Numbered from the stretch's first letter, positions 1-5,436 are shown. The stretch is 9,128 nucleotides of DNA from an uncultured Aquincola sp. (GCA_937883885.1 CAKZXL010000314.1:1-9128); one strand, 5' to 3'. The notes: generated by a model not told the origin, from the sequence alone. Numbers and translations: made by a program.

Positions 1-50
1 GCCAGCACCACAGCCGCCAGGACAGCGCCCTGTTTGAACAATTGCTTCAT
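1..50 (-). CDS. Putative exported protein, N-terminal fragment (cut by window edge)
   Basis: Only the first 16 codons and part of the next are present, reading MKQLFKQGAVLAAVVL. This is a short lysine-containing n-region followed by a hydrophobic Ala/Val/Leu run, which looks like the start of a Sec signal peptide or a membrane anchor. The start is well supported: on the minus strand AGGAGG (61-66) lies 10 bases upstream of the ATG at 50-48. The gene points the same way as the LemA/TPM operon, whose last stop is at 208, but a 157-bp gap makes a separate transcription unit likely. Nothing in the visible part identifies the product. Confidence 0.6.
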   Translation of the reverse strand, partial: MKQLFKQGAVLAAVVL

Positions 51-207
51 GAGAATGGCTCCTCCTGATGTGCCACTGCGGCCTCGACCTGCCCATCAGA
101 TCGAAACTCACCGCAGCAACGGCATCATGCCGGTTGCAGTGCAGCAAGAAGACTGCCAAGCTTGGGGTAATCCCCCTGAACGGGGGCAAGGCGGCCACTG
201 ACTTGTG
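51..207. other. Intergenic region with small dyads
   Basis: This gap lies between the end of the small TPM gene and the start of the left-edge gene, both on the minus strand. It holds a perfect 5-bp stem with a 5-base loop (CCCCC 172-176, GGGGG 182-186). A second 5-bp stem, CTGAC (198-202) with GTCAG (207-211), overlaps the TPM stop codon. Neither stem is followed by a T-run on either strand, so they are only weak terminator candidates. A near-palindrome with GGCAT/ATGCC arms lies at 121-131. I found no convincing -35/-10 pair for the left-edge gene. Confidence 0.4.
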
Positions 208-729
208 TCAGGCTGTCCATGGGGTATCTGGAAGTTCGTTGACCCTTTGTTCACCGGGTGTCGCCGGGTAGCGGCTCACGAGAACGCCCTCCACCGCCGA
301 CAGCGCCTGCTCCAGGCCGGCCTCGAACCGCCCGGCCCGGAAGGCCTGCTGCATCGAGCTGACCACCGCCTGCCACTCGGTGGAGTCGACCAGCCGGGCA
401 ATGCCGCGGTCGGCGACGATCTCGATCGCGTGGTCTGCCAGCAGCAGGTAGATCAGCACCCCATTGTTGTGCTCGGTGTCCCACACACGCAGCTTGCCGA
501 ACAGCGTCACCGCCCGGTCGCGGGCGGTCAGCCCCTTCCACAGATAAGACAGCGGCAGCCCCGCCTCCACGGCCAGGCGGATCTCGCCGGTATGGCGTGC
601 TTCGCTGGCCGTCACTTTTGCCGTCAGGCGTGCCATGGCGGCCGCGTCCAGCGCGCGGTGGACGTCGGATTCGTCCAGCCAGCGATGCCGCAGCAGGCGC
701 AACCAGCGGGAGCCTTGTCGGGCCGGCAT
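208..729 (-). CDS. Small TPM-domain protein (173 aa)
   Basis: This 173-residue protein has a TPM-type domain (the TPM_phosphatase family, often annotated YgcG-like) over roughly residues 20-150. Family-like features include the GEIRLAVE strand near 49-56, LFGKLRVWDTEHNNGVLIYLLLAD at about 77-99, and a C-terminal helix FRAGRFEAGLEQALSAV at 130-146. There is no signal peptide and no membrane segment, so it is probably cytoplasmic or associated with its membrane partner. Its ATG (729-727) overlaps the stop of the upstream TPM gene as TGATG, which favours translational coupling. The frame stays open up to 1104, but that extension shadows the glycine-rich tail of the neighbour, so the coupled ATG is preferred. 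The biochemical role is unknown; phosphatase activity is reported only for some family members. Confidence 0.88.
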   Translation of the reverse strand: MPARQGSRWLRLLRHRWLDESDVHRALDAAAMARLTAKVTASEARHTGEIRLAVEAGLPLSYLWKGLTARDRAVTLFGKLRVWDTEHNNGVLIYLLLADHAIEIVADRGIARLVDSTEWQAVVSSMQQAFRAGRFEAGLEQALSAVEGVLVSRYPATPGEQRVNELPDTPWTA

Positions 730-1730
730 CACCAGTCCCCCGAGGCGCCGCCGCCGCCGAAGTCGCCGCCACCGCCGGAAGAGAAGCCGCCTCCGCCGCC
801 CCCGCCGCTCCAGCCAGCGCCACCACCGCCACCGCCGAGGATGATCGGCGGTATGCCCATGCCGCCGCCGCGACCGATGCGGCCGGGCCGGCGGCCCGCA
901 GCGCCGATGCCCAGCAGCCCGACCAGCACCAGCGCCACCAGCCCCACCGAAGCGCCCAACAGCACGCTGGCGGTCATCCACCAGCCCAGTCCGCCGGCCA
1001 CCCCCGCGGTGAACACCGAGCCCAGCTTGCGGCCGAGGATGCCGGTGAGCACGGCGCCCACCACCGGCACGCCGACGAAGAAGAACATCATCAGTTCTTC
1101 CCACTGCATGCCAGGGTCGGCGTTCTGGCGCGCCGGTGCTTCACGCCCGGCCGGCGCCGGCAGGTGCTCGCCCTTGATGCGGGACATCAGCGCGTCCACC
1201 GCGGCATTCAGGCCGCCCGCATAGTCGTCGGCGCGAAAGGCGGGTGCGATGTGCTGCTGGATGATCTGGCGCGCCGCCAGGTCGGGCACCGCACCTTCCA
1301 ACGCCTTGGCCGGGGCGATGCGCACCTTGCGGTCGTCCTTGGCCACCACCAGCAGCAGGCCGTCGCCCACGTCGCGCCGGCCGATCTTCCAGGCGTCGCC
1401 CAGGCGTTGGGTGTAGTCGGTGATGTCCTCGGGCAGCGTGCTGCGCACGATCACCACCACGATCTGCGGACCCTGCTGCGCCTCGAAGTCGGCCAGCTTG
1501 GTCTCAAGCGCGGCGGCCTGGGCGGGGCTGAGGGTGCCGGTCTGGTCGATCACGCGGGCGCTCAGCGGCGGCACGGCCTGCAGCGTCTGCGCGCGCAGCA
1601 GGCCGGCCGGGCACACCAGCATCAGCAGCAGCTGCAGCACCAGCCACATGCTGCGCAGCGCGCGGCTGCGGGACACGGGCAGCGTGCCGGTGCCCCCTTG
1701 CACCGTCCCGTCCATCGCCAGGGCGCTCAT
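729..1730 (-). CDS. TPM-domain membrane protein with glycine-rich tail (YgcG family, 333 aa)
   Basis: The domain order is typical of YgcG-like proteins. It has a hydrophobic signal segment (residues 28-47, ending LLRAQ), a TPM domain at about 55-182 (LSARVIDQTGTLSPAQ, then QIVVVIV and DGLLLVVAKDDRKVRI), membrane segments around 212-231 and 236-278, and a C-terminal tail of glycine runs ending GGGGASGDW. The TPM domain is therefore probably extracytoplasmic and tethered to the inner membrane. The annotated ATG gives a long 27-residue n-region and has only a poor GAGG two bases upstream. A GTG at residue 19 or the ATG at residue 28 (about 1649) could be the true start. It follows the lemA-like gene by 4 bp and overlaps the next TPM gene by one base, so the three genes form an operon. 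The LemA/TPM pairing is common in bacteria and is thought to act at the envelope, but its function is not firmly known. Confidence 0.88.
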   Translation of the reverse strand: MSALAMDGTVQGGTGTLPVSRSRALRSMWLVLQLLLMLVCPAGLLRAQTLQAVPPLSARVIDQTGTLSPAQAAALETKLADFEAQQGPQIVVVIVRSTLPEDITDYTQRLGDAWKIGRRDVGDGLLLVVAKDDRKVRIAPAKALEGAVPDLAARQIIQQHIAPAFRADDYAGGLNAAVDALMSRIKGEHLPAPAGREAPARQNADPGMQWEELMMFFFVGVPVVGAVLTGILGRKLGSVFTAGVAGGLGWWMTASVLLGASVGLVALVLVGLLGIGAAGRRPGRIGRGGGMGIPPIILGGGGGGAGWSGGGGGGGFSSGGGGDFGGGGASGDW

Positions 1731-1734
1731 CGCC

Positions 1735-2373
1735 TCAGCGCGAGGCGGCGGGCGCGGCAGGCTTGCTGCCGAAGTCCACCGTCGGCGGCGTCGAGATCTG
1801 CGCTTCGTTCTGCACCGTGAAGCTGGGCTTGACCTCGTAGCTGAAGATCTTGGCCGTCAGGTTGGTGGGAAAGCTGCGCGCCAGCACGTTGTAGTCGGCC
1901 ACCGTCTTGATGTAGCGGTTGCGCGCCACGGTGATGCGGTTCTCGGTGCCTTCCAGCTGCACCCGCAGGTCCTGGAAGCCCTGGTTGGCCTTCAGGTTGG
2001 GGTACTGCTCGCTGACCACCAGCAGCCGGCTCAGCGCGCCGGTGAGTTCACCCTGCGCCGCCTGGAATTTCTGGAATGCCTCGGGGTTGTTGATCAGCTC
2101 GGGCGTGGCCTGGATGGACGTGGCCTTGGCGCGGGCCTCGACCACGCGCGTCAGCGTTTCCTGCTCGAAGTTGGCCTCGCCCTTGACCGTGTTGACGATG
2201 TTGGGAATGAGGTCGGCGCGGCGCTGGTACTGGTTGAGCACTTCGCTCCAGCTGGCCTTCACCTCTTCGTCCATGCGCTGGAAGTCGTTGTAGCCGCAGC
2301 CGGACAGCAACGCGGCAGCGCCCAGCAGCGCGGCGGCCAGCGCGGCACGTGCGCGCGATCGGGTGATGGTCAT
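1735..2373 (-). CDS. lemA: LemA family lipoprotein (212 aa)
   Basis: This is a LemA family protein. It starts with a basic n-region (MTITRSRAR), a hydrophobic Ala/Leu run and the lipobox LSGC, which makes Cys26 the likely lipidated residue. The LemA signature follows: YNDFQRMDEEVKASWSEVLNQYQRR at about 28-52, RRADLIPNIVNTVKG (51-65), then long helices including RVQLEGTENRITVARNRYI (137-155) and the family-typical ARSFPTNLTAKIF (165-177). It ends in a short Ala/Pro tail. The start is supported by AAGGAGG seven bases upstream of the ATG; the frame extends further upstream but without a better start. It is the first gene of the operon with two TPM-domain genes, the arrangement usually seen for this family. 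It is probably a membrane-anchored, mostly helical envelope protein; its molecular function is unsettled. It diverges from the plus-strand gene starting at 2541. Confidence 0.93.
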   Translation of the reverse strand: MTITRSRARAALAAALLGAAALLSGCGYNDFQRMDEEVKASWSEVLNQYQRRADLIPNIVNTVKGEANFEQETLTRVVEARAKATSIQATPELINNPEAFQKFQAAQGELTGALSRLLVVSEQYPNLKANQGFQDLRVQLEGTENRITVARNRYIKTVADYNVLARSFPTNLTAKIFSYEVKPSFTVQNEAQISTPPTVDFGSKPAAPAASR

Positions 2374-2377
2374 CGGA

Positions 2378-2387
2378 ACTCCTCCTT
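2378..2387 (-). promoter_or_regulatory. Strong ribosome binding site of lemA
   Basis: Read on the minus strand this is AAGGAGGAGT, a near-complete anti-16S match. The AGGAGG core (2381-2386) lies seven bases before the ATG at 2373. It fixes the lemA start against the longer open frame that runs upstream. Confidence 0.8.
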
Positions 2388-2396
2388 GGCGCGGGG

Positions 2397-2402
2397 ATGC
2401 TA
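2397..2402 (-). promoter_or_regulatory. Possible -10 box of the lemA operon
   Basis: The minus strand reads TAGCAT, four of six matches to TATAAT. It is flanked by GGGG and CCCC (2393-2407), so it lies in the middle of a small palindrome. A transcript from here would have a leader of about 15-20 bases, just enough to hold the ribosome binding site. I see no good -35 box, so this is tentative. Confidence 0.3.
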
Positions 2403-2502
2403 CCCCGGGGTTGTGGCAGCGGCATATGCGCACCGCCCGCTGCATTTGCAAGCGCGCCGGCCAACCAGCAGTGCGCGCGCCCGCGTGGCCGGCGCCGGGG
2501 CG

Positions 2503-2508
2503 GATACT
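2503..2508 (+). promoter_or_regulatory. Probable -10 box (GATACT) for the leader ORF and Rossmann gene
   Basis: GATACT matches TATAAT at four of six positions and ends six bases before the ATG at 2515. With the usual -10 to start-site distance, transcription would begin at or within a base or two of that ATG. No recognisable -35 box lies 16-18 bases upstream. The same arrangement occurs before hemE and the oxidoreductase gene at 8406. Confidence 0.45.
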
Positions 2509-2514
2509 GGGCCC

Positions 2515-2544
2515 ATGCAACCCACCTCCACGAGCGCCCGATGA
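2515..2544 (+). CDS. Nine-codon leader ORF coupled to the next gene
   Basis: An ATG at 2515 opens a nine-residue ORF (MQPTSTSAR) whose TGA (2542-2544) overlaps the ATG of the following gene as ATGA. There is no ribosome binding site before 2515, but a -10-like GATACT ends six bases upstream, so the mRNA may be leaderless and start at this ATG. The downstream gene also lacks a Shine-Dalgarno sequence, and ribosomes finishing the leader ORF could restart at 2541. It has no rare-codon run or attenuator-like hairpin. This is inference from geometry; peptide conservation would have to be tested. Confidence 0.4.
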   Translation: MQPTSTSAR

Positions 2545-3347
2545 GCGCCGGCCCCGACCTGACGCACCAGGCCCTGCGTGCCGGCCAGGCCCGGCCGCGA
2601 CCGGTGGACGGCCCCGCCAGGCACGCCATCGTGGCTGGCGCTGCGGGGTCGCTGGGTGCCGCCGTGCTGGAGCAACTGCTCGGCCGGGGCGGCTTTGCCG
2701 AAGTGGCCGTGACCACCGTGCAGCCGCTGCAGCCCAGTCTGCGTGGCATGCGCACGCTGGCCTGGCCACCCGATGCGCAGGCGCTGGCCAGCTTCGGGGC
2801 GCGCACCGGCGTGGTGGTGCTGGACGCGCCACGCCATGCCAATGGCCGCGAGGCCGCCTTGCACCGGCCGATGCCGGACGACCTGCCGGCGGTGGCCGCC
2901 GCCCTGCACGAAGCGGGCATCGACGACCTGCTGGTGGTGCTGCCGCACGATGCGGCGCGCATGCCCGATGCGCTCAAGGCCGGGCTGGCGACGCTGGACG
3001 AGCAGGCGGTGGCCGCGCTGGGTTTTCGGCATGTGGTGTTCATGCGGCCGGCACGTGCGCCGCAGCGTGTTCAGGGGCGTGGCCCGCTCACGCGCTTGGC
3101 GGAGTTGATGCTGTCGCAGCTGCGGTTTATGGTGCCCCAGCGCGACCTGCCGATACGCGCCGCCAAGGTGGCCGAGTTCGCGGCCGAGCTGGCGCGGGGG
3201 CTGGCCAGCGCCCCCGGCGGCACGCGTGTGGTGCCGCCGGAGCTGGTGTGGCAGGCCGCGCAGCTGGCCGACGCCACGCCGCTGGCCCGCGCCTGGCTGG
3301 CGGGGCAGGCCATGCCCGAGGCGCAGGAGCCGCGGCGCCGGATGTAG
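2541..3347 (+). CDS. Rossmann-fold NAD(P)-binding-like protein (268 aa)
   Basis: Residues 29-39 (AIVAGAAGSLG) form a beta strand followed by a GxxGxxG dinucleotide-binding loop, as in atypical short-chain dehydrogenase or NAD(P)H-binding proteins. A second hydrophobic strand (TGVVVLDAP, 89-97), a third (DDLLVVLPHD, 128-137) and a fourth (FRHVVFMRPAR, 162-172) fit the rest of a Rossmann sheet. The MRP motif after the fourth strand resembles the loop in YbjT/HIM1-like oxidoreductases. I see no YxxxK catalytic pair, so it may bind a nucleotide without classical dehydrogenase chemistry. The start at 2541 is chosen because it overlaps the leader ORF stop as ATGA; there is no Shine-Dalgarno. It precedes hemE in the same direction by 66 bp, but a separate hemE promoter is visible. 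The substrate is unknown. Confidence 0.75.
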   Translation: MSAGPDLTHQALRAGQARPRPVDGPARHAIVAGAAGSLGAAVLEQLLGRGGFAEVAVTTVQPLQPSLRGMRTLAWPPDAQALASFGARTGVVVLDAPRHANGREAALHRPMPDDLPAVAAALHEAGIDDLLVVLPHDAARMPDALKAGLATLDEQAVAALGFRHVVFMRPARAPQRVQGRGPLTRLAELMLSQLRFMVPQRDLPIRAAKVAEFAAELARGLASAPGGTRVVPPELVWQAAQLADATPLARAWLAGQAMPEAQEPRRRM

Positions 3348-3379
3348 GCCGGGCTGGTGGGCCCGCCTCTTGCGATGCT

Positions 3380-3398
3380 GCCCACGCGCGCGGTGGGC
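3380..3398. repeat. Inverted repeat upstream of the hemE -10 box
   Basis: GCCCAC (3380-3385) and GTGGGC (3393-3398) form a perfect 6-bp dyad with a 7-base spacer. It covers the expected -35 and spacer region of the hemE promoter and ends three bases before the -10 box. It could be an operator, or a weak terminator of the upstream gene, though no T-run follows. Confidence 0.4.
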
Positions 3399-3401
3399 CG
3401 T

Positions 3402-3407
3402 GATAAT
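3402..3407 (+). promoter_or_regulatory. hemE -10 box, probable leaderless promoter
   Basis: GATAAT matches TATAAT at five of six positions and ends six bases before the hemE ATG at 3414. Transcription would therefore start at or next to the start codon. There is no Shine-Dalgarno sequence before that ATG, which agrees with a leaderless mRNA. The -35 region is poor (TGCCCA at the expected distance) and is occupied by an inverted repeat. Confidence 0.6.
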
Positions 3408-3413
3408 CGGCCG

Positions 3414-4496
3414 ATGCCTGCCCCCCTCCTCAACGACAGCTTTCTGCGCGCCTGCCTGCGCCAGCCCACCGACCACACCCCGGTGTGGCTGATGCGCCAA
3501 GCCGGGCGCTACCTGCCCGAGTACAACGCCACGCGCGCCCGGGCCGGCAGCTTCATGGGGCTGGCCACCAGCCCCGCCTATGCCACCGAAGTGACGCTGC
3601 AGCCGCTGGAGCGCTTTCCGCTGGACGCGGCCATCCTGTTCTCCGACATCCTCACCGTGCCCGACGCCATGGGCCTGGGCCTGAGCTTCGCGGTGGGCGA
3701 AGGGCCGCGCTTCGCCAGCCCGGTGCGCGACGAGGCCGCCGTGGCCGCGCTGGCCGTGCCCGACATGGACAAGCTGCGCTATGTGTTCGACGCGGTGCGC
3801 TCCATCCGCCAGGCGCTGGCCGGCCGGGTGCCCTTGATCGGCTTTTCGGGCAGCCCGTTAACGCTGGCCTGCTACATGGTGGAAGGCTCGGGCAGCGACG
3901 ACTACCGCCGCATCAAGACGATGCTGTACGCGCGCCCCGACCTGCTGCACCGCATCCTGGCCATCAATGCCGAAGCGGTGGCGCAGTACCTCAATGCGCA
4001 GATCGATGCCGGCGCCCAGGCCGTGATGCTGTTCGACAGCTGGGGTGGCGTGCTGGCCGACGGGCCCTTCCAGGCCTTCAGCCTGGCCTACACCGCGCGC
4101 GTGCTGCAGGCGCTCAAGCGTCAGGATGAACACGGCCAGCGCGTGCCCTGCATCGTGTTCACCAAGGGCGGTGGCCAGTGGCTGGAGCAGATCGCCGGCC
4201 TGGGCCCGGATGTGATCGGCCTCGACTGGACGACCGACCTGGGCGCTGCCCGCGCCCGCGTGGGCGACCGGGTGGCGCTGCAGGGCAACCTCGACCCGAT
4301 GGTGCTGTTTGCGGGCGAGGCGGCGGTGCGCGCCGAGGCTCGGCGGGTGCTGGACCGCTTCGGCACGCCCGCGAGCGGCGGCCACGTGTTCAACCTGGGC
4401 CATGGCATCTCGCAGCACACCCCGCCCGAGGCCGTCTCGGCTCTGGTGGACGAGGTGCACAGCCACTCGCGCGCGCTGCGCCGCGCCGTCCAATAG
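3414..4496 (+). CDS. hemE: Uroporphyrinogen decarboxylase
   Basis: HemE decarboxylates the four acetate side chains of uroporphyrinogen III to give coproporphyrinogen III in cytoplasmic haem synthesis. The 360-residue protein is close to the usual 350-360 and aligns along its whole length with the bacterial family. The N-terminal signature [16 protein letters not shown] carries the substrate-binding arginines R28 and R32. FSDIL holds the key aspartate D78, [13 protein letters not shown] holds Y154, FDSWGG holds S209, and FNLGHGI holds H330. These correspond to Arg37, Arg41, Asp86, Tyr164, Ser219 and His339 of the human enzyme, so it should be active. The frame is open back to an ATG at 3357, but family alignment and the -10 box at 3402-3407 favour 3414. 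It is followed by the repeat array and priA. Confidence 0.98.
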   Translation: MPAPLLNDSFLRACLRQPTDHTPVWLMRQAGRYLPEYNATRARAGSFMGLATSPAYATEVTLQPLERFPLDAAILFSDILTVPDAMGLGLSFAVGEGPRFASPVRDEAAVAALAVPDMDKLRYVFDAVRSIRQALAGRVPLIGFSGSPLTLACYMVEGSGSDDYRRIKTMLYARPDLLHRILAINAEAVAQYLNAQIDAGAQAVMLFDSWGGVLADGPFQAFSLAYTARVLQALKRQDEHGQRVPCIVFTKGGGQWLEQIAGLGPDVIGLDWTTDLGAARARVGDRVALQGNLDPMVLFAGEAAVRAEARRVLDRFGTPASGGHVFNLGHGISQHTPPEAVSALVDEVHSHSRALRRAVQ

Positions 4497-4524
4497 CCCG
4501 TGGAATTCGTCGCCGGCGCTTGAC

Positions 4525-4533
4525 TTATCAACA
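4525..4533 (+). promoter_or_regulatory. DnaA-box-like site A1 (TTATCAACA)
   Basis: One mismatch to the Escherichia coli consensus TTATCCACA. It lies in block A of copy 1, 189 bp upstream of the block C box in the same orientation. Confidence 0.45.
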
Positions 4534-4713
4534 AAGCGGCGATCTCGGCTGACGCATTCCTGGCGTTTGGCCAGCGCCTTGGCAGCCCAGGCGGGGCGTT
4601 GTAAGTTGTTGATTTTCAATCGAAATAGCGCTTTGCTGCTTTTGCGGGCAACCTAGGGCAATCCCTTGATGAATCAAGCATTTAGCGCCGCTGCCTCCAG
4701 CTTCTTCACAAAG

Positions 4714-4722
4714 ATATCCACA
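4714..4722 (+). promoter_or_regulatory. DnaA-box-like site C1 (ATATCCACA)
   Basis: One mismatch (first base) to TTATCCACA. The flanking sequence is the same as in copies 2 and 3, with an upstream CACAAAG and downstream GAA, so it is the homologous site. Confidence 0.55.
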
Positions 4723-4769
4723 GAAACTCGGGGCAACTCGGCCGGCGGCTGCAAGAGCGCAGATCGGGA

Positions 4770-4800
4770 CGTTTTCAAGCCCGGCCGGCTGGGGAAAACG
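4770..4800. repeat. Inverted repeat after C island 1
   Basis: CGTTTTC (4770-4776) pairs perfectly with GAAAACG (4794-4800) around an inner AGCC/GGCT stem that contains the palindrome CCGGCCGG (4781-4788). It could be a terminator for hemE transcription, but no T-run follows. A different stem around the same CCGGCCGG core follows C island 2. Confidence 0.55.
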
Positions 4801-4833
4801 CGGCCCCCAAGATTTTGTGCGCCGGGGCTTGAC

Positions 4834-4842
4834 TTATCCCCA
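4834..4842 (+). promoter_or_regulatory. DnaA-box-like site A2 (TTATCCCCA)
   Basis: One mismatch to TTATCCACA, identical to the block A site of copy 3. It lies 189 bp upstream of the perfect box of the same copy, in the same orientation. Confidence 0.45.
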
Positions 4843-5022
4843 TTTCGCTGCCCGTGCGATCGGGCGTCACGCGTCGTCACTTCCTACCATCGCACTTTCG
4901 GAGTTGCAAGCTAAGTCTTTGATTTTCTTGATTTCTTTTGCCTGCCTCAAGATGCGGCAGGCTAGGGCACCTGCCTTGCGGATCAACGAGTTAGCGCCGC
5001 TGCCTCCAGCTTCTGCACAAAG

Positions 5023-5031
5023 TTATCCACA
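5023..5031 (+). promoter_or_regulatory. Perfect DnaA box C2 (TTATCCACA)
   Basis: Exact match to the high-affinity DnaA box. The context AGTTATCCACAG also resembles the R4 end of E. coli oriC. Confidence 0.7.
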
Positions 5032-5073
5032 GAAAAATGGGGCAAGTTCTTGATTGACAAATCGCCGCCGAGA

Positions 5074-5112
5074 CAAAGGTGCCCGGCCGGTGGTTCAAGC
5101 ACCCACGCTTTG
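5074..5112. repeat. Inverted repeat after C island 2
   Basis: CAAAG plus GTGC (5074-5082) pairs with GCAC (5099-5102) and, after a 5-base bulge, CTTTG (5108-5112). The loop carries the palindrome CCGGCCGG (5083-5090), as in the inverted repeat after C island 1, but the stems differ in sequence. Confidence 0.45.
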
Positions 5113-5147
5113 GGGGTGTGGTGCTGACAGGGCCTGCCCCGCTTGAC

Positions 5148-5156
5148 TTATCCCCA
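5148..5156 (+). promoter_or_regulatory. DnaA-box-like site A3 (TTATCCCCA)
   Basis: One mismatch to TTATCCACA. It lies 188 bp upstream of the perfect box of the same copy, in the same orientation. Confidence 0.45.
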
Positions 5157-5335
5157 AAAATTGGCTTGGGGGTGCTGTGTCAAGCTCGCTTGACGCACGG
5201 GGCCACAAATCACCACCAGCAGCGCTAAGTCGTTGATTTTTCGACAAGCAGGCGTTGCTGCAAGCTTGGGCAATCCAGGGCTGTTGCCCGGCGCATCAAG
5301 CAGTTAGCGCATCTACCTCCAGCTTTTGCACAAAG

Positions 5336-5344
5336 TTATCCACA
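5336..5344 (+). promoter_or_regulatory. Perfect DnaA box C3 (TTATCCACA)
   Basis: Exact match to the high-affinity DnaA box, 313 bp after box C2. It is the site nearest to priA, about 96 bp before the proposed start codon, so it could also influence priA transcription. Confidence 0.7.
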
Positions 5345-5361
5345 GAATGTTTGGGCAAGTG

Positions 5362-5376
5362 GACAAAGGCCTTGTC
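5362..5376. repeat. Inverted repeat after C island 3
   Basis: GACAA (5362-5366) pairs with TTGTC (5372-5376) around AGGCC. An overlapping alternative stem is CTTGT/ACAAG (5371-5383). This is shorter than the dyads after islands 1 and 2 but holds the same relative position. Confidence 0.35.
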
Positions 5377-5430
5377 TCACAAGCACTTAGCGCGCAACGC
5401 TCACACAACCGCGAGCTTTGCGGCGCAAGT

Positions 5431-5436
5431 GAGGTG
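5431..5436 (+). promoter_or_regulatory. Ribosome binding site supporting the priA TTG start
   Basis: GAGGTG has its GAGG core six bases before the TTG at 5441. The alternative GTG at 5429 has no comparable site upstream. This decides the start in favour of TTG, with moderate certainty. Confidence 0.5.

Larger units (their letters stand above)
4519..4736 (+). repeat. DnaA-box module, copy 1
   Basis: Block A is cttgacttatc (4519-4529), continuing as the DnaA-like nonamer TTATCAACA. Block B (4602-4616) is part of an AT-rich run to about 4643. A ctagggca motif lies at 4653-4660 and a perfect 6-bp palindrome CTTGAT/ATCAAG at 4665-4678. The C island spans 4681-4736. Its first 45 bases match copy 2 at 42 positions; one of the three differences alters the first base of the DnaA box to ATATCCACA. 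This is the most diverged copy at its two DnaA sites. Confidence 0.85.
4828..5045 (+). repeat. DnaA-box module, copy 2
   Basis: Block A is at 4828-4838, continuing as TTATCCCCA. Block B (4912-4926) begins the most AT-rich stretch of the window: 4911-4940 has 8 G/C in 30 bases. A perfect 7-bp hairpin GCCTGCC/GGCAGGC (4940-4962) follows, then ctagggca (4962-4969). The C island spans 4990-5045 and contains a perfect TTATCCACA. The module begins 309 bp after copy 1. Confidence 0.88.
5142..5358 (+). repeat. DnaA-box module, copy 3
   Basis: Block A is at 5142-5152, continuing as TTATCCCCA; block B is at 5226-5240. A 6-bp hairpin GGGCAA/TTGCCC lies at about 5268-5289. The C island spans 5303-5358 and contains a perfect TTATCCACA. 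Its first 45 bases match copy 2 at 41 positions. It begins 314 bp after copy 2 and ends 82 bp before the probable priA start. The open frame that runs through it into priA is best read as chance. Confidence 0.88.

Noticed and set aside
597..1820. Long plus-strand frames across the TPM/LemA operon
   Set aside because: They are antisense to clearly recognisable TPM and LemA proteins and consist of Arg/His/Pro/Ala-rich low-complexity translation.
4519..5165. TTGACT in block A as a -35 promoter box
   Set aside because: No -10-like hexamer lies 16-18 bases downstream in any of the three copies.
4666..5358. Repeated peptide SSFCTKLSTE-like encoded by each C island
   Set aside because: One frame through all three islands gives similar peptides (SSFFTKISTE, SSFCTKLSTE twice). 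However, blocks A and B are equally conserved outside these frames, there are no ribosome binding sites, and differences do not favour synonymous positions. Conservation is better explained by DNA-binding sites.
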